Assembly: GCF_000425745.1 (NCBI RefSeq) | Contig: NZ_AUEA01000008.1 | Span: 62,001-126,000, forward strand | Source of the DNA: Pseudomonas cremoricolorata DSM 17059 = NBRC 16634 | Lineage (GTDB): Bacteria > Pseudomonadota > Gammaproteobacteria > Pseudomonadales > Pseudomonadaceae | Reading direction: 5' to 3' | DNA length: 64,000 bases | Part shown: positions 29,664 to 39,047 of the stretch, piece after piece | Position numbering within the stretch: the first letter of the stretch is position 1 | Layout of the letters: every line of letters starts with the position of its first letter | Program-made: the position numbers and the translations under genes | Notes under the pieces: generated by a model | The model's input: only the letters and a program-made list of their open reading frames with translations | What the model was told of the DNA's origin: nothing | Databases searched by the model: none

Positions 29664-32243
29664 ATGGCCGATTGGCAATCCCTCGATCCCGAGGCCGCTC
29701 GCGAAGCGGATAAATACGAGAACCCCATCCCCAGCCGTGAGCTGATCCTGCAACGCCTGGCCGACCGCGGCGAACCCGCCGCCCGCGAGCAGTTGGCGGA
29801 GGAGTTCGGCCTCGAAGGGGAAGAACAGATCGAAGCCCTGCGCCGCCGCCTGCGCGCCATGGAGCGTGACGGTCAGCTCATCTACACCCGCCGTGGCACC
29901 TATGCCCCGGTAGACAAGCTCGACCTGATCTGCGGCCGCGTCTCCGGCCACCGCGACGGCTTCGGCTTCCTCATTCCCGACGACGGCAGCGACGACCTGT
30001 TCCTCAGCCCTGCGCAAATGCGCCTGGCCTTCGATGGCGACCGCGGCCTGGCCCGCGTGTCCGGCCTCGATCGCCGCGGCCGGCGTGAAGGCGTGCTGGT
30101 GGAAATCATTTCCCGCGCCCACGAAAGCGTGGTGGGCCGCTACTTCGAAGAAGGCGACATCGGTTATGTCACCCCCGACAATCCGAAGATCCAGCAGGAA
30201 GTGCTGGTCACCGCCGGGCGCAACGGCGGCGCCAAGATCGGCCAATTCGTGGAAATCAAGATCACCCACTGGCCAACTCCGCGCTTCCAGCCCCAGGGCG
30301 ATGTGGTCGAAGTGATCGGTAACTACATGGCGCCGGGCATGGAAATCGACGTAGCGCTGCGCAGCTACGACATTCCCCACGTCTGGCCCAAGGATGTAAT
30401 CAAGGAAGCGCGCAAGTTCCGCTCCGAAGTCGAAGAGAAAGACAAGGAAAAGCGCATCGACCTGCGCCACCTGCCGTTCGTCACCATCGACGGTGAAGAC
30501 GCCCGCGACTTCGACGATGCGGTGTACTGCGAACCGCTTGGCAAGCTGCGCCTGTTCTCCGGTGGCTGGCGCCTGTACGTGGCGATTGCCGACGTATCCA
30601 GCTATGTGCGCCTGGGTTCGGCCCTGGACCACGAAGCCCAGCAGCGCGGCAACTCGGTGTACTTCCCCGAGCGTGTGGTGCCGATGCTGCCTGAGGAGCT
30701 GTCCAACGGCCTGTGCTCGTTGAACCCGCATGTCGATCGCCTGGCCATGGTCTGTGAAATGACCATGAACAAGTCTGGGCAGATGGTCGATTACCAGTTC
30801 TACGAAGGCGTCATCCACTCCCACGCACGCCTGACCTACAACAAGGTCAGCAGCATGCTCGAGCACGCCCGTACCCGTGAAGGCAAGGCGCTGCGCGAGG
30901 AATACAGCGCGGTTCTGCCCGATCTCAAACACCTGTACGCGCTGTACAAAGTGCTGCTGGCGGCCCGTCACACCCGGGGCGCGATCGACTTCGAAACCCA
31001 GGAAACCCGGATCATCTTCGGCGAAGACCGCAAGATCGACGAAATTCGTCCGACCGTGCGCAACGACGCCCACAAGATGATCGAGGAATGCATGCTGGCG
31101 GCCAACGTCGCTACCGCCGCATTCATGCAAAAACACAACGTGCCGTCGCTGTACCGCGTGCACGATGGTCCGCCACCGGAGCGCCTGGAAAAACTGCGCG
31201 CCTTCCTCGGCGAGCTGGGCTTGTCGCTGCACAAGGGCAAAGACCCATCGCCCAAGGATTACCAGGCCCTGCTGGCGAGCATTTCTGGTCGCCCGGACTT
31301 CCACCTGATCCAGACCGTCATGCTGCGCTCGTTGAGCCAGGCGGTGTACAGCGTCGAGAACAACGGCCACTTCGGCCTGAATTACGAGGCGTACACCCAC
31401 TTCACCTCGCCGATTCGTCGCTACCCCGACCTGTTGGTGCACCGGGCGATTCGCAGCGTCATCCGTTCCCGCGTGGAAACCCCGCACGTCAAGCGTGCAG
31501 GCGCCATGAGCATTCCCAAGGCGCGCATCTACCCGTACGACGAAACCGCACTGGAGCAGATGGGCGAGCAATGCTCGATGACCGAGCGGCGTGCCGACGA
31601 GGCCACCCGCGATGTGGTCAACTGGCTCAAGTGCGAGTACATGCGCGACCGCGTCGGAGAAACCTTCCCCGGCGTGATCACCGCAGTCACCGGCTTCGGC
31701 CTGTTCATCGAGCTGACCGACATCTATGTCGAAGGCTTGGTGCACGTCACCGGCCTGCCGGGTGACTACTACCACTTCGACCCGGTGCACCATCGCCTGT
31801 CCGGCGAGCGCACCGGGCGCAGCTTCCGCCTTGGCGACCGCATCGAAGTCAAAGTCATGCGCGTCGACCTCGAGCAGCGCAAGATCGACTTCGAGCTGTC
31901 CGAGACCGCGGTCAACGCACCGGTCGGGCGCAAGACACGTGATGCCGCGGCACCTACCGCCGACAAGCCTGCCCAGGCTGCGCCCGAAACCGCACGCGCC
32001 AATCCCAAGCCGCGCAGCCGCAAGAGCGAAACCGCCGACGCCTACTTCCCCAAGGATGCCGTCGAGCGTAACGCCGAGGTGCGCAAGAGCCGCGAAATGA
32101 AAAAGGCGCTGATGAGCGATGCGCGCAGCAGCGGTGGCAAGTCCGAAGGCAGCAAGTCTGCCGGCAAGGGCGCCAGCAAGAGCAAACACCGTAAGGGCCC
32201 GTCCAAATCGGGCACGGCACGCAAGGGCAAGAGCACGTCATGA
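29664..32243 (+). CDS. rnr: Ribonuclease R
   Basis: Encodes an 859-residue RNB-family 3'-5' exoribonuclease that degrades structured RNA. It has an N-terminal helix-turn-helix-like region, two cold-shock domains, an RNB catalytic domain with the acidic cluster DGEDARDFDDA near residues 275-287, an S1 domain (about 640-735) and a long Lys/Ser/Ala-rich tail that binds RNA and ribosomes. The 281-bp upstream gap separates it from tRNA-Leu; TATATA near 29637-29642 is a possible -10. It overlaps rlmB by 4 bp. Confidence 0.97.
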   Translation: MADWQSLDPEAAREADKYENPIPSRELILQRLADRGEPAAREQLAEEFGLEGEEQIEALRRRLRAMERDGQLIYTRRGTYAPVDKLDLICGRVSGHRDGFGFLIPDDGSDDLFLSPAQMRLAFDGDRGLARVSGLDRRGRREGVLVEIISRAHESVVGRYFEEGDIGYVTPDNPKIQQEVLVTAGRNGGAKIGQFVEIKITHWPTPRFQPQGDVVEVIGNYMAPGMEIDVALRSYDIPHVWPKDVIKEARKFRSEVEEKDKEKRIDLRHLPFVTIDGEDARDFDDAVYCEPLGKLRLFSGGWRLYVAIADVSSYVRLGSALDHEAQQRGNSVYFPERVVPMLPEELSNGLCSLNPHVDRLAMVCEMTMNKSGQMVDYQFYEGVIHSHARLTYNKVSSMLEHARTREGKALREEYSAVLPDLKHLYALYKVLLAARHTRGAIDFETQETRIIFGEDRKIDEIRPTVRNDAHKMIEECMLAANVATAAFMQKHNVPSLYRVHDGPPPERLEKLRAFLGELGLSLHKGKDPSPKDYQALLASISGRPDFHLIQTVMLRSLSQAVYSVENNGHFGLNYEAYTHFTSPIRRYPDLLVHRAIRSVIRSRVETPHVKRAGAMSIPKARIYPYDETALEQMGEQCSMTERRADEATRDVVNWLKCEYMRDRVGETFPGVITAVTGFGLFIELTDIYVEGLVHVTGLPGDYYHFDPVHHRLSGERTGRSFRLGDRIEVKVMRVDLEQRKIDFELSETAVNAPVGRKTRDAAAPTADKPAQAAPETARANPKPRSRKSETADAYFPKDAVERNAEVRKSREMKKALMSDARSSGGKSEGSKSAGKGASKSKHRKGPSKSGTARKGKSTS

Positions 32244-32986
32244 GTCAGTTGGAAAAGATCTACGGCGTGCACGCTGTTCAGGCGCTGCTGCAACACCATT
32301 CCAAGCGGGTCAAGCAGATCTGGTTGTCGGAGGGGCGCAGCGAGCCGCGCTTGCAGGCGTTGCTGACCTTGGCCGCAGAAAACCGCGTTGCGGTCGGCCA
32401 GGCCGAGCGCCGTGAGCTCGATACCTGGGTCGAGGGCGTGCACCAGGGCGTGGTGGCTGAAGTCAGCCCCAGCCAGGTGTGGGGCGAGGCCATGCTCGAG
32501 GAGTTGCTCGAGCGTTCTGAAACGCCGCCGCTGATTCTGGTGCTCGACGGCGTCACCGACCCGCACAACCTCGGCGCCTGCCTGCGCACCGCCGATGCCG
32601 CCGGTGCCACGGCGGTGGTGATTCCCAAGGACAAATCCGCCACCCTCACTGCAGTGGTGCGCAAGGTCGCCTGCGGCGCTGCCGAAGTGATTCCGCTGGT
32701 GGCCGTGACCAACCTGGCGCGCACCCTGGAAAAGCTCCAGCAGCGCGGACTGTGGGTGGTCGGTACGGCGGGTGAGGCCGAGCAGGAGATCTACCAGCAG
32801 GACCTCACCGGCCCACTGGTGATGATCATGGGCGCCGAAGGCCGCGGCATGCGCCGCCTGACCCGTGACCATTGCGATTTCCTGGTCAAGTTGCCGATGG
32901 CCGGCAGCGTCAGCAGCCTCAACGTGTCGGTCGCCACCGGCGTCTGCCTGTTCGAGGCGGTGCGCCAGCGGCAAGGCAAGCGCTGA
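32240..32986 (+). CDS. rlmB: 23S rRNA (guanosine-2'-O-)-methyltransferase RlmB
   Basis: Encodes a 248-residue SPOUT-class (SpoU/TrmH) methyltransferase for Gm2251 in the 23S peptidyl-transferase loop. The N-terminal L30e-like domain is followed by the knotted domain with motif 1 DPHNLGACLRTADAAGA, motif 2 VMIMGAEGRGMRRLT and motif 3 LPMAGSVSSLNVSVATGV. It is translationally coupled to rnr, as in E. coli. Confidence 0.97.
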   Translation: MSQLEKIYGVHAVQALLQHHSKRVKQIWLSEGRSEPRLQALLTLAAENRVAVGQAERRELDTWVEGVHQGVVAEVSPSQVWGEAMLEELLERSETPPLILVLDGVTDPHNLGACLRTADAAGATAVVIPKDKSATLTAVVRKVACGAAEVIPLVAVTNLARTLEKLQQRGLWVVGTAGEAEQEIYQQDLTGPLVMIMGAEGRGMRRLTRDHCDFLVKLPMAGSVSSLNVSVATGVCLFEAVRQRQGKR

Positions 32987-33074
32987 CAGGCACTGTTCGT
33001 GGCTGGCCCGGTGCGCCGGGTTGGCCGCGAAAAGCCTCTGGCTAGCCTTTCTGTTCAAATATTCACCAATCGCC

Positions 33075-33103
33075 TTGCTTGTCCCACCTGCCTTCTCTAC
33101 AAT
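33075..33103 (+). promoter_or_regulatory. Sigma-70 promoter of the rpsF operon
   Basis: TTGCTT (33075-33080) and TACAAT (33098-33103) are separated by 17 bp, about 120 bp before rpsF. The long leader could carry ribosomal-protein autoregulation, since S6:S18 binds its own leader in many bacteria, but I did not establish the conserved structure here. Confidence 0.65.
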
Positions 33104-33222
33104 TGCGCGCCTTGCCTTCAGGCCGGCATTCACCTGCCTCGCTTCAGGGCAAGCCTCACTCGTTTCATTCACTCCTTGTCTGACCAGTGTTCCTGGCAGA
33201 CTACAAACCGTAAGGAGCATTC

Positions 33223-33648
33223 ATGCGTCATTACGAAATCATCTTCCTGGTCCACCCGGATCAGAGCGAGCAAGTCGGCGGCATGGTCGAGCGTTACACC
33301 AAGCTGATCGAAGAAGATGGTGGCAAGATCCACCGTCTGGAAGACTGGGGCCGTCGTCAACTGGCCTACGCCATCAACAACGTTCACAAGGCTCACTACG
33401 TGATGCTGAACGTTGAGTGCACCGGCAAGGCCCTGGCCGAGCTGGAAGACAACTTCCGCTACAACGATGCCGTGATCCGTAACCTGGTCATCCGTCGTGA
33501 CGAAGCCGTTACTGGCCCGTCCGAGATGCTCAAGGCCGAAGAGAACCGCAGCGAGCGCCGTGAGCGTCGTGAACGTCCTGAGTCTGCTGAAGGCGCCGAA
33601 GGCGACGACAGCAACGACAGCAACGACAGCGATAACGCTGACGAGTAA
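33223..33648 (+). CDS. rpsF: 30S ribosomal protein S6
   Basis: Encodes a 141-residue S6 with the conserved N-terminus [18 protein letters not shown] and core [20 protein letters not shown]. The C-terminal extension is acidic and Ser/Asn/Asp-rich; in E. coli the S6 tail is the site of RimK glutamylation. It leads the rpsF-rpsR-(DUF2232)-rplI cluster. Confidence 0.98.
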   Translation: MRHYEIIFLVHPDQSEQVGGMVERYTKLIEEDGGKIHRLEDWGRRQLAYAINNVHKAHYVMLNVECTGKALAELEDNFRYNDAVIRNLVIRRDEAVTGPSEMLKAEENRSERRERRERPESAEGAEGDDSNDSNDSDNADE

Positions 33649-33676
33649 TCCACGGACTTTTTGAGGAGCCTATTAC

Positions 33677-33907
33677 ATGGCACGTTTCTTCCGTCGTCGT
33701 AAATTCTGCCGCTTCACCGCTGAAGACGTGAAAGAGATCGACTTCAAAGATCTCAACACCCTGAAAGCTTACGTATCTGAAACCGGCAAGATCGTTCCAA
33801 GCCGTATCACCGGTACCAAAGCTCGTTATCAGCGTCAGCTGGCTACCGCTATCAAGCGCGCCCGCTTCCTGGCCCTGCTGCCCTACACCGACAGCCACGG
33901 CCGCTGA
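33677..33907 (+). CDS. rpsR: 30S ribosomal protein S18
   Basis: Encodes a 76-residue basic protein ([20 protein letters not shown]) that heterodimerises with S6 in the 30S platform. The single Cys at position 11 is retained. Codon use is of the highly expressed type. It is spaced 28 bp from rpsF, with a GAGGAG-type ribosome site. Confidence 0.98.
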   Translation: MARFFRRRKFCRFTAEDVKEIDFKDLNTLKAYVSETGKIVPSRITGTKARYQRQLATAIKRARFLALLPYTDSHGR

Positions 33908-33940
33908 GAACGGGTCATCGACAAGTAGTAAGGGATAGGC

Positions 33941-34834
33941 ATGCGAGCGTTAGCTGATTTCATCATGCGCGGTCGCGTGCAGGCCACGCTCGTCGTGGTC
34001 GGTTGTGCGGCCTTGTCGCTGCTGTTCTGGTTGAGTGCCGCCGCTGCGAGCCTGGTGTTCCTGCGGCGCGGTTTCAAGGATGCCTCCTCGGTCATCGGCT
34101 GGGCCCTGTTGCCCGCCCTGGCCTGGTGGGTCTTCGGCGATCCACGCACCCTTGCGGTGCTGGCGGGAACGCTGGGGATGGCGGCGCTGTTGCGCGCCGG
34201 GCACTCCTGGAACCGCGTGCTGTTGTCCAGCATCGGCCTGGGCCTGTTGTACGGAATCATCCTGGGTTCGGTGTTCCGCGAACCGATCGAAGCTCTGGCG
34301 CGAGCGCTTGAACAAGCCCTGCCGCAGATGCTCGACGGTCTCTACCAGAAGATGTCGGTAGAGGAGCGGGCGCAACTCGGTGGGATTGTCGTACCGGTGC
34401 TCACCGGGCTGATGGCAGCAGGGTTGCAGATCATCAGTGTGCTGGCCCTGATGTTGGGTCGCTACTGGCAGGCTGCACTGTACAACCCGGGTGGATTCGG
34501 CCGTGAGTTTCAGACGGTGCGTTTCACCCTGGTGCCGGCACTGGTGCTGCTGGGTTGCATGCTGTTCGGTCCGAGCCTTGGCTCTGGCCTGGCGCTGCTG
34601 ACTCCGCTGTGCAGCGTGCCGCTCATGTTCGCAGGGGTTGCCCTGTTGCATGGGCTGGTGGCGCAGAAGCGACTGTCCAAATTCTGGCTGGTCGGCCTGT
34701 ACGTCACCATGGTGCTGTTCATGCAGTTGACTTATCCGTTGCTCGTGGTTCTGGCCATTGTCGATAGCCTGATTGATTTTCGCGGTAGCAAGCCCCCTCA
34801 ACAGGGTGACGGTGCCGCGAACGGTGAAGGTTAA
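33941..34834 (+). CDS. DUF2232 (YybS-like) membrane protein
   Basis: Encodes a 297-residue polytopic membrane protein with about eight hydrophobic helices and a short amphipathic, charged loop near 115-135 ([20 protein letters not shown]). Its position between rpsR and rplI is conserved in pseudomonads and is shared by YybS-type proteins in other bacteria. The function is unknown. Resemblance to S-component-like membrane proteins has been noted for the family, but no substrate can be read here. It lies 33 bp after rpsR and 20 bp before rplI. Confidence 0.85.
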   Translation: MRALADFIMRGRVQATLVVVGCAALSLLFWLSAAAASLVFLRRGFKDASSVIGWALLPALAWWVFGDPRTLAVLAGTLGMAALLRAGHSWNRVLLSSIGLGLLYGIILGSVFREPIEALARALEQALPQMLDGLYQKMSVEERAQLGGIVVPVLTGLMAAGLQIISVLALMLGRYWQAALYNPGGFGREFQTVRFTLVPALVLLGCMLFGPSLGSGLALLTPLCSVPLMFAGVALLHGLVAQKRLSKFWLVGLYVTMVLFMQLTYPLLVVLAIVDSLIDFRGSKPPQQGDGAANGEG

Positions 34835-34854
34835 AAGTTAAGAGGTTTTACCAA

Positions 34855-35301
34855 ATGGAACTGATCCTGCTGGAAAAAGTCGCCAACCTGGGCAACCTGG
34901 GCGACAAAGTTAAAGTCAAATCCGGTTATGGCCGTAACTTCCTGCTGCCATTCGGCAAGGCTGTTAGCGCCACTGCCGCCAACCTGGCCGCGTTCGAAGA
35001 GCGTCGCGCTGAGCTGGAAAAAGCCGCTGCTGACCGTAAAGCGTCGGCTGAAAGCCGCGCTGCCCAACTGGCCGAGCTGGAAGTGACCATCACTGCCACC
35101 GCTGGCGACGAAGGCAAGCTGTTTGGTTCGATCGGTACCCACGACATCGCTGATGCCCTGACCGCCTCGGGCGTTGAAGTGGCTAAAGCTGAAGTGCGTC
35201 TGCCGAACGGCACCATTCGCCACGTTGGCGAATACGACGTAGCCGTGCACCTGCACAGCGACGTCGAAGCCACCGTTCGCGTGGTTGTCGTCGCTGCCTA
35301 A
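34855..35301 (+). CDS. rplI: 50S ribosomal protein L9
   Basis: Encodes a 148-residue L9 with the N-terminal rRNA-binding domain ([32 protein letters not shown]), the long connecting helix and the C-terminal domain ([16 protein letters not shown]). It is the last gene of the S6 operon before the terminator-like structure. Confidence 0.98.
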   Translation: MELILLEKVANLGNLGDKVKVKSGYGRNFLLPFGKAVSATAANLAAFEERRAELEKAAADRKASAESRAAQLAELEVTITATAGDEGKLFGSIGTHDIADALTASGVEVAKAEVRLPNGTIRHVGEYDVAVHLHSDVEATVRVVVVAA

Positions 35302-35347
35302 GCGCCGACCATCGGCTGGCTCCTTACCGGGCTAGCCGGTTAACATC

Positions 35348-35387
35348 GGGCACGCTCCTGCATTGCAGGTCGTGCCCTTTGTCGTTT
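35348..35387 (+). terminator. Hairpin between rplI and dnaB
   Basis: GGGCACG (35348-35354) pairs with CGTGCCC (35371-35377), enclosing a second stem CCTGC/GCAGG with a 3-nt loop. A broken T-run follows (TTTGTCGTTTT). It probably attenuates read-through from the ribosomal operon into dnaB. Confidence 0.7.
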
Positions 35388-35414
35388 TCATCACCCCAGA
35401 TTTCTTGCGTGGAC

Positions 35415-36812
35415 ATGAACGAGATCAGCACCCCCGAGCAACTCGACCTGCAAACCGCCGCCCTCAAGGTGCCGCCCCATTCCATCGAGGCCGAACAGGC
35501 TGTGCTCGGTGGTCTGCTGCTGGACAACAACGCCTGGGAGCGTGTGCTGGACCAGGTCTCCGACGGGGACTTCTACCGCCATGACCACCGCCTGATCTTC
35601 CGTGCAGTGCACAAGCTGGTCGATCAGAACCAGCCGTTCGACGTGGTAACCCTGCACGAGCAGCTGGAAAAAGAAGGCCTGTCGTCGCAGGTGGGCGGCC
35701 TCGGCTACCTGGCGGAGCTGGCGAAGAACACGCCATCGGTGGCCAACATCAAGGCGTACGCGGCGATCATTCGCGAGCGCGCCACCTTGCGTCAGCTGAT
35801 CAGCATCAGCACCGACATCGCCGACAACGCCTTCAACCCCCAGGGCCGCAACGCCGAGGAACTGCTCGACGACGCCGAACGGCAGATCTTCCAGATCGCC
35901 GAGGCACGGCCCAAGACCGGTGGCCCGGTGGGCGTCAACGAGCTGCTGACCAAAGCCATCGACCGTATCGACACGCTGTTCAACTCCGACAGCGACATCA
36001 CCGGTATCTCCACCGGCTATACCGACCTCGACGGCAAAACCAGCGGCCTGCAGCCGGCTGACCTGATCATCGTCGCCGGGCGACCTTCGATGGGTAAGAC
36101 CACCTTCGCCATGAATCTGGTGGAAAACGCGGTCCTGCGCAGCGACAAGGCGGTGCTGGTGTTCTCGCTGGAGATGCCCGGTGAATCGCTGATCATGCGG
36201 ATGCTCTCGTCGCTGGGCCGCATCGACCAGACCAAGGTGCGCTCCGGTCAACTCGACGACGATGACTGGCCGCGTCTGACCTCGGCGGTCAACCTGCTCA
36301 ACGACCGCAAGCTGTTCATCGACGATACCGCGGGCATCAGCCCCTCGGAAATGCGTGCCCGCACCCGCCGCCTGGCCCGCGAGCACGGCGAGATCGCCCT
36401 GATCATGGTCGACTACCTGCAGTTGATGCAGATCCCTGGCTCATCGGGTGACAACCGCACCAACGAGATTTCCGAAATCTCCCGCTCGCTCAAGGCCCTG
36501 GCCAAGGAATTCAACTGCCCTGTAGTGGCGCTGTCGCAGCTCAACCGCTCGCTGGAACAGCGCCCCAACAAGCGCCCGGTCAACTCCGACTTGCGTGAGT
36601 CGGGCGCCATCGAGCAGGACGCCGACGTGATCATGTTCGTCTACCGCGACGAGGTGTATCACCCCGAGACGGAACACAAGGGCATTGCCGAAATCATCAT
36701 CGGTAAACAGCGTAACGGCCCCATCGGTTTCGTACGCCTGGCGTTCATCGGTAAGTACACGCGCTTCGAGAACCTGGCGCCGGGTAGTTACAACTTCGAT
36801 GATGATGAGTAG
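35415..36812 (+). CDS. dnaB: Replicative DNA helicase DnaB
   Basis: Encodes a 465-residue hexameric RecA-fold helicase of the replication fork. The N-terminal primase-interacting domain (PPHSIEAEQAVLGGLLLDN) precedes a linker and the ATPase, with Walker A GRPSMGKT at 222-229, Walker B LIMVDYLQLM and the arginine-finger region near VIMFVYRDEVYHPE. No intein is present. The ATG at 35415 is chosen on the standard N-terminus (MNEISTPEQLDLQT); an in-frame ATG at 35379 lies in the terminator hairpin. The last 25 bp overlap the convergent ABC gene. Confidence 0.97.
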   Translation: MNEISTPEQLDLQTAALKVPPHSIEAEQAVLGGLLLDNNAWERVLDQVSDGDFYRHDHRLIFRAVHKLVDQNQPFDVVTLHEQLEKEGLSSQVGGLGYLAELAKNTPSVANIKAYAAIIRERATLRQLISISTDIADNAFNPQGRNAEELLDDAERQIFQIAEARPKTGGPVGVNELLTKAIDRIDTLFNSDSDITGISTGYTDLDGKTSGLQPADLIIVAGRPSMGKTTFAMNLVENAVLRSDKAVLVFSLEMPGESLIMRMLSSLGRIDQTKVRSGQLDDDDWPRLTSAVNLLNDRKLFIDDTAGISPSEMRARTRRLAREHGEIALIMVDYLQLMQIPGSSGDNRTNEISEISRSLKALAKEFNCPVVALSQLNRSLEQRPNKRPVNSDLRESGAIEQDADVIMFVYRDEVYHPETEHKGIAEIIIGKQRNGPIGFVRLAFIGKYTRFENLAPGSYNFDDDE

Positions 36813-38419
36813 CCCGCGCCGGTCTGGCCAATGATCCTGCCGGCTTCCAGCTGAATCACTCGGTCGAAGCGGTGCAGCGCCTGCTGGTCGTGGGTCACGC
36901 AGATCAGGCCTCGGCCTTTCAGGGAATCGAACAGCAGATCCCAGGTGCGTGTCGCTGAGTCGCCGTCAAGACCGCTGGTGGGTTCGTCGAACAGGTTGAA
37001 GTCGCCTGGGCGATTGAGGATGCGCAGCAGGGTCAGGCGCCGTGCTTCACCGCCGGAAATCGAGGTGGCCCGCGCGTCGAAGGCTAGGTCATACCAGGCC
37101 GCATCCAATCCTAGAGCCCCTAGCCAACCACTGACTTGCGATTGCTCGTGAGGCTGGTCGAACAGTACCGAGCGCGGCAGCCGTCCGGGAATGAAATGCG
37201 CACGTTGCGGGCACAGGCGCAACGCGGTGAGCTGCTGCGCAGCATCGAGCTGTGCAAGGCAGGTATTGCCCAGGAAGACGTGCTTGCGCAGCGTGTGCAC
37301 GGTGCCTGCAAGCACATGCAGCAATGTCGATTTACCACAGCCGCTGGTGCCTACCAGCGCGACGCGTTCACCCTGCTCGATCACCAGCGGCTGGGTCACC
37401 TGCAATTGCAGCCCGTTACGCGAGCGCAGTTCGCAGGGCATGAGGCGCAACGCTTCGCCTTGGTCGGCGGGCCTGGGCGATGCAGTGCGGAGCTGAGCGA
37501 ACCTGGGCAACTCCAGCCACTCTTGCAGTTTGCGTTTGTCGAGGCGGAACTGATCGAGCAGACGCCAGGCTTCGGCAAGTTGCGCAACGCCTGCCAGCAG
37601 TCCGCTGACCAGGGTGAATAGCGCAACCAGTTCTCCCACCGTCAAGTGCGCAGACCCGCTCGCCTGATCGCGCATGCCCCACAAAAGCAGCCCGCAGCTG
37701 CCCATGCCAATGAACAGGATGCGCAGGCTTTGCAGGCATCCGCCGCTGCTGGCCACCCGTACCGCTGCATCGGCGTAGCTTGCGAGCGTATGCCTGACGG
37801 GGGTCATCGCCGCATCTTCGGCTTGCTCGAGCTTCACGGTGGTGGCGCTGGCGAAGGTGTCGACCCATTGCTCGGCCAAGTCGTCTTCCCTAGCGTTGAC
37901 CGCCTCGATATGCGGACGGCGCCAGCGTAGCAGTCGGTCGTTGAGCCATAGATACGCCAGGCTCAATGGGATCAGGCCGAGCAGTACCGTCGTGGCGCCG
38001 AGGTAGGTGAAAAGAACGATCAGCACAAGGGTTTCGGCCATGATCGGCCACGCTGTGCCGATCAGGAAATTCAACCAGCGCTCCTGGGCGGTGATGCCCC
38101 TATCCAGCACCTTGACCAGTGTTCCGCCATGGAGTTGTCCATAGGCTTCGAATCGCTTGTCCAGCAAGTTTCGGCACCAGCGGTTGGAAAGTTGCCTGAC
38201 ACGCTCCTGGCAGAGCCGAGCCAAGGCCCAGGCCTGCAAGGGGGTCAAACACACTTGCACGATAATCAGGCATGCGAAGGCTCCGAGCAGTTCATACGAT
38301 GGCGAGACGGTCGAGAGGTTGTCGATGATGTCTGCCAATACCAGCGCGGGAATGACCGTGGCAACTTTCAGGACTAATGTGGCGCCCAGTGCGAACAGCA
38401 TGGGATTGGAAAGTGGCAT
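36788..38419 (-). CDS. ABC exporter half-transporter (TMD-NBD), possibly 5'-shortened
   Basis: Encodes 543 residues: a type IV exporter membrane domain (about 1-300) and a nucleotide-binding domain with Walker A GTSGCGKST (357-365), Q-loop Gln in CPQ, signature SISGGE (453-458, Glu for Gln), Walker B FNLFDEP (474-480) and an H-loop CVTHD. It starts abruptly in TM1 with no visible Shine-Dalgarno sequence, and an in-frame stop lies 18 codons upstream, so the beginning may be eroded. No partner half-transporter, peptidase domain or membrane-fusion protein is present. Its 3' end overlaps dnaB convergently by 25 bp. The substrate is unknown. Confidence 0.8.
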   Translation of the reverse strand: MPLSNPMLFALGATLVLKVATVIPALVLADIIDNLSTVSPSYELLGAFACLIIVQVCLTPLQAWALARLCQERVRQLSNRWCRNLLDKRFEAYGQLHGGTLVKVLDRGITAQERWLNFLIGTAWPIMAETLVLIVLFTYLGATTVLLGLIPLSLAYLWLNDRLLRWRRPHIEAVNAREDDLAEQWVDTFASATTVKLEQAEDAAMTPVRHTLASYADAAVRVASSGGCLQSLRILFIGMGSCGLLLWGMRDQASGSAHLTVGELVALFTLVSGLLAGVAQLAEAWRLLDQFRLDKRKLQEWLELPRFAQLRTASPRPADQGEALRLMPCELRSRNGLQLQVTQPLVIEQGERVALVGTSGCGKSTLLHVLAGTVHTLRKHVFLGNTCLAQLDAAQQLTALRLCPQRAHFIPGRLPRSVLFDQPHEQSQVSGWLGALGLDAAWYDLAFDARATSISGGEARRLTLLRILNRPGDFNLFDEPTSGLDGDSATRTWDLLFDSLKGRGLICVTHDQQALHRFDRVIQLEAGRIIGQTGAGYSSSSKL

Positions 38420-38678
38420 ATAAAAAGTGTGCCTTCGCTTGTGAAACGGGTTGCGGTGCAGCGTTTACGCCAGAAAGTATTCGAATACAAGCGCCCGGGT
38501 CTCAACGCAGCAACCGCCTACGACAGGCCAATGTCATGAGTTAAAAGCGAGTGGCGCGATCAAGTTTGCTTGCAAGGAAGATGGGGTTCGTAGTTCGAGA
38601 AGGTTGCGCGATGGCCATCTCAGAACGACGACGGCCCATTGCGCGCTTATTTATAGTGGGGGTCAATGCACTGCTTGA

Positions 38679-38828
38679 GTGTCGTTATATTTATCATGGA
38701 GTATTCGGGGTGCTCAATGGCGCTACGTAAAGAAACAAGTAATTGATTCGTGGGAAAAGTTACCCTTGAATGAAGTATGCGTCTTACAAGATCCGCTCGA
38801 TATTTCAATAAGCGAGTTCTTTCAATGA
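38679..38828 (+). CDS. Hypothetical 49-residue ORF (doubtful)
   Basis: A GTG-initiated frame directly after a stop codon runs 49 codons in the AT-rich stretch. The middle (WRYVKKQVIDSWEKLPLNEV) has a Trp/Lys/Val spacing faintly like CsbD-family stress proteins, and the end is acidic and hydrophobic (QDPLDISISEFF). There is no Shine-Dalgarno sequence. It may be a gene remnant, and I would not assign a function. Confidence 0.2.
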   Translation: MSLYLSWSIRGAQWRYVKKQVIDSWEKLPLNEVCVLQDPLDISISEFFQ

Positions 38829-38996
38829 CTTGAATGATTCAGAGGGTCAGGGAGGCATTACATTTGGTAAAACTTCACCGCTAACGCTGACCAAGTGACC
38901 TGCAGGGCAGCGACGACCTCGGTCACCTGCCATTCGTCCGCACGTCTGACGCCCAAGCTAAGTCCCACGCTTTTCGTCGGGTTTGCTCAAAATTTG

Positions 38997-39005
38997 TGCT
39001 ATATT
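38997..39005 (+). promoter_or_regulatory. Extended -10 promoter candidate of ygiQ
   Basis: TGCTATATT (TGn plus TATATT) lies 42 bp before the ygiQ start. There is no good -35, as is usual for extended -10 promoters. Confidence 0.45.
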
Positions 39006-39047
39006 CCGCGCCCGCGATTTTCCCTGCTCTCCGAACCGGTGACTGAC

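Larger units (their letters stand above)
38420..39047. other. AT-rich, gene-poor stretch between the ABC exporter and ygiQ
   Basis: From about 38440 to 38890 the sequence is clearly more AT-rich than the rest of the window and holds no ORF with recognisable protein features, only fragments of up to about 75 codons. Base composition and broken frames suggest foreign or decaying DNA. The last 60 bp carry an extended -10 element for ygiQ. Confidence 0.6.

Noticed and set aside
38830..38895. Possible peptide-precursor end ([15 protein letters not shown]) near the ABC exporter
   Set aside because: The frame is only 24 codons between stops, has no start with a ribosome site, and no modification enzymes are nearby.
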